Assembly (NCBI GenBank): GCA_023139025.1 | Contig: JAGLOH010000082.1 | Location: forward strand, 1-8,143 | Length of the DNA stretch: 8,143 nt | Source: Candidatus Heimdallarchaeota archaeon | GTDB taxonomy: Archaea > Asgardarchaeota > Heimdallarchaeia > Heimdallarchaeales > Heimdallarchaeaceae | Direction of reading: 5' to 3' | Part shown: positions 6,822-8,143 of the stretch, one piece after another | How positions within the stretch are numbered: the first letter of the stretch is position 1 | Layout of the letters: each line of letters opens with the position of its first letter | The notes under the pieces: model-generated | Database searches by the model: none | Seen by the model: the letters and a program-made list of their open reading frames with translations, nothing else | What the model was told of the DNA's origin: nothing | Program-made: the position numbers and the translations under genes

Positions 6822-8143
6822 TTGTTTTACAAGTTCTTCATAGATGTTTGCTGCAGATGTTAGGATAGTTTCACCTTGTTTCAAAACATAATTATCATCC
6901 CAAAGTAAACTGTCTACTACTTTAAAAACCTGAATTGCTTCCTTGTGTAATTTCTTATCCTCTTTAATTATATCTAAAACAAGATTATTTAGACCGACTA
7001 GAGATACAATGTTAACCTCCCCCTTGACAATTCTTGAGAGTATTTTTTGATAGGTTTGAATAATTTTTATAGATTCTTTTCCCTTCTTCTTAACCTTACC
7101 CATGTCAATAACTAGCGGTTCTTTCTCTTTTACTCTATCCTTCATTTCCTCTTCTAGAATCTCATCAAGTTCTTTATCCACACCTCTTGATATTCTAACC
7201 TTCTTTTTGATGAGTACTGAAATAAATGCAAATAATGGGAAGAGGTTATACATCCAACTTGGTTCATGAATTCCTTTCTTTTCCAAGTTTTTCGAAAAAT
7301 ATCTATTCAGAGATAAAACTACTACTAGAATGATAAGAAACAAGTTGCAAATAATCATCCATGAATAGGATGGATTATTGGCATTCATAAAAATCATTAC
7401 TACCGCACTTAGGAAGAACCAAATCGCCATTGTGATGAAGACATACCCTTCTTTTTGCCAGAATAACCATACACCAAGAACGCTTGATATTATAGTAACA
7501 GCATAAAATATCAAAACCTGAGTCACAGTAATTCCTGACCAAAATGTGAAATAATATCCAACTAACATTAGTGTTGCAAACATTGTTGCTCCAATTGCAA
7601 TCTGAAACATTTGTCTTGTTTGGCTCTCAAATTTGATATCCTGTCTTAGCTGTTGTCTATCAAGACTGCCTCTAAATTTTTCATAATTTTGATAAAGGAT
7701 AGCAAACATGATACCAGATACAAGAGCTACATCTAATATGGAGATAAACAGTGTTGTACTTCGCAAAGCAGCTGATTCAACTTGATATACCTCTAGAAAC
7801 TTTGCATAGATTTCTTCATGGAAGGATAGGGGTGCAAAGATGATAATAAGTATCACATACATTAACCAAATTAAGTTGTTGGATGAACTTACTATGTCTA
7901 GTGCAACAGGTGGTTCAGCAACCATCCATTCTGCTCCACTTAAGAAACGAGGCATTCTGTTCTGTATGTATCTTGCTCTTATTATTCGTTCCAGAATCTC
8001 GGACCCAACTATTACAATACTAATTATTGGTAGAATAACCCAGAGTCCAATAGGATTTGGTGTGGGTCCTAATATAAGTAGAAAGAGATCTACTCCAGTA
8101 GCTTCTGCAATCACTTGTCCTGCAGATGGAACAAAATACTGTA
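6816..8143 (-). CDS. Polytopic membrane protein with helical cytoplasmic C-terminal domain (5'-partial)
   Basis: I do not recognise this protein. The first possible start inside the window is a GTG at 8114 (432 residues), but the frame stays open through the right edge (Q-Y-F-V-P-S-A-G-Q precede it) and no convincing Shine-Dalgarno site stands before the GTG, so the gene probably begins outside the window. Counting from the GTG, hydrophobic segments lie at about 22-41, 79-97, 119-141, 170-191, 197-219, 223-243, 251-269 and perhaps 287-302. A charged region between segments 3 and 4 (143-168) reads like a cytoplasmic helix. From 303 the protein is soluble: a Lys/Glu-rich linker (303-350), then amphipathic helices (about 351-432) that could be an alpha-solenoid, loosely like the C-terminus of the 753-residue protein in the same operon. 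Its stop lies 4 nt before the DUF58 start. Role unknown; a membrane partner of the DUF58 protein is the simplest inference. Confidence 0.82.
   Translation of the reverse strand, partial: QYFVPSAGQVIAEATGVDLFLLILGPTPNPIGLWVILPIISIVIVGSEILERIIRARYIQNRMPRFLSGAEWMVAEPPVALDIVSSSNNLIWLMYVILIIIFAPLSFHEEIYAKFLEVYQVESAALRSTTLFISILDVALVSGIMFAILYQNYEKFRGSLDRQQLRQDIKFESQTRQMFQIAIGATMFATLMLVGYYFTFWSGITVTQVLIFYAVTIISSVLGVWLFWQKEGYVFITMAIWFFLSAVVMIFMNANNPSYSWMIICNLFLIILVVVLSLNRYFSKNLEKKGIHEPSWMYNLFPLFAFISVLIKKKVRISRGVDKELDEILEEEMKDRVKEKEPLVIDMGKVKKKGKESIKIIQTYQKILSRIVKGEVNIVSLVGLNNLVLDIIKEDKKLHKEAIQVFKVVDSLLWDDNYVLKQGETILTSAANIYEELVKQR

Noticed and set aside
8112..8114. GTG at 8114 as the start of the first membrane protein
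   Set aside because: The frame continues to the edge without a stop and no good Shine-Dalgarno site precedes the GTG, so it is probably an internal Val.

Overview
The window is AT-rich, tightly packed DNA that most likely comes from an archaeon. The signs are a two-subunit (split alpha/beta) NDP-forming acyl-CoA synthetase, T-rich tracts without hairpins at gene ends, Shine-Dalgarno sites buried in the preceding gene, and a surface protein dense in N-glycosylation sequons. An Asgard-type or other mesophilic archaeon would fit, but this is inference; no rRNA or other phylogenetic marker is present.

Region 1 (1-1699, plus strand) holds the two subunits of an ADP-forming acetyl/acyl-CoA synthetase. 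The alpha subunit runs off the left edge, so its N-terminal CoA-binding domain is mostly missing. The ATP-grasp beta subunit is complete and starts 2 nt after the alpha stop codon. Together they would interconvert acyl-CoA + ADP + Pi with acid + ATP + CoA, a substrate-level ATP-forming step of archaeal fermentation of sugars, peptides or fatty acids.

Region 2 (1700-1745) is a short convergent intergenic gap. It has a pyrimidine run downstream of the plus-strand genes and two T5 runs read on the minus strand, which looks like a compact two-way terminator.

Region 3 (1746-8143, minus strand, transcribed right to left) is a four-gene operon with gaps of 4 and 3 nt and one ATGA overlap. In order it encodes: (i) a polytopic membrane protein with a helical cytoplasmic C-terminal domain, cut by the right edge; (ii) a soluble DUF58 / von Willebrand A-like protein with an intact MIDAS metal site; (iii) a secreted, single-pass, cysteine-free surface protein with 16 N-glycosylation sequons, a possible IgGFc-binding-like N-terminal region and a CARDB-like beta-sandwich next to the membrane; (iv) a large protein with about 14 membrane segments and a cytoplasmic HEAT-like C-terminal domain. 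DUF58 genes usually sit beside a MoxR-type AAA+ ATPase, so one may lie just beyond the right edge. Three of the four proteins have no function I can name. Together they look like an undescribed membrane complex with cytoplasmic, intramembrane and external parts, and this is the most interesting content of the window.

No tRNA, rRNA, CRISPR array, mobile element or long repeat was seen, and no non-coding stretch exceeds about 50 bases. The promoters of both operons lie outside the window.
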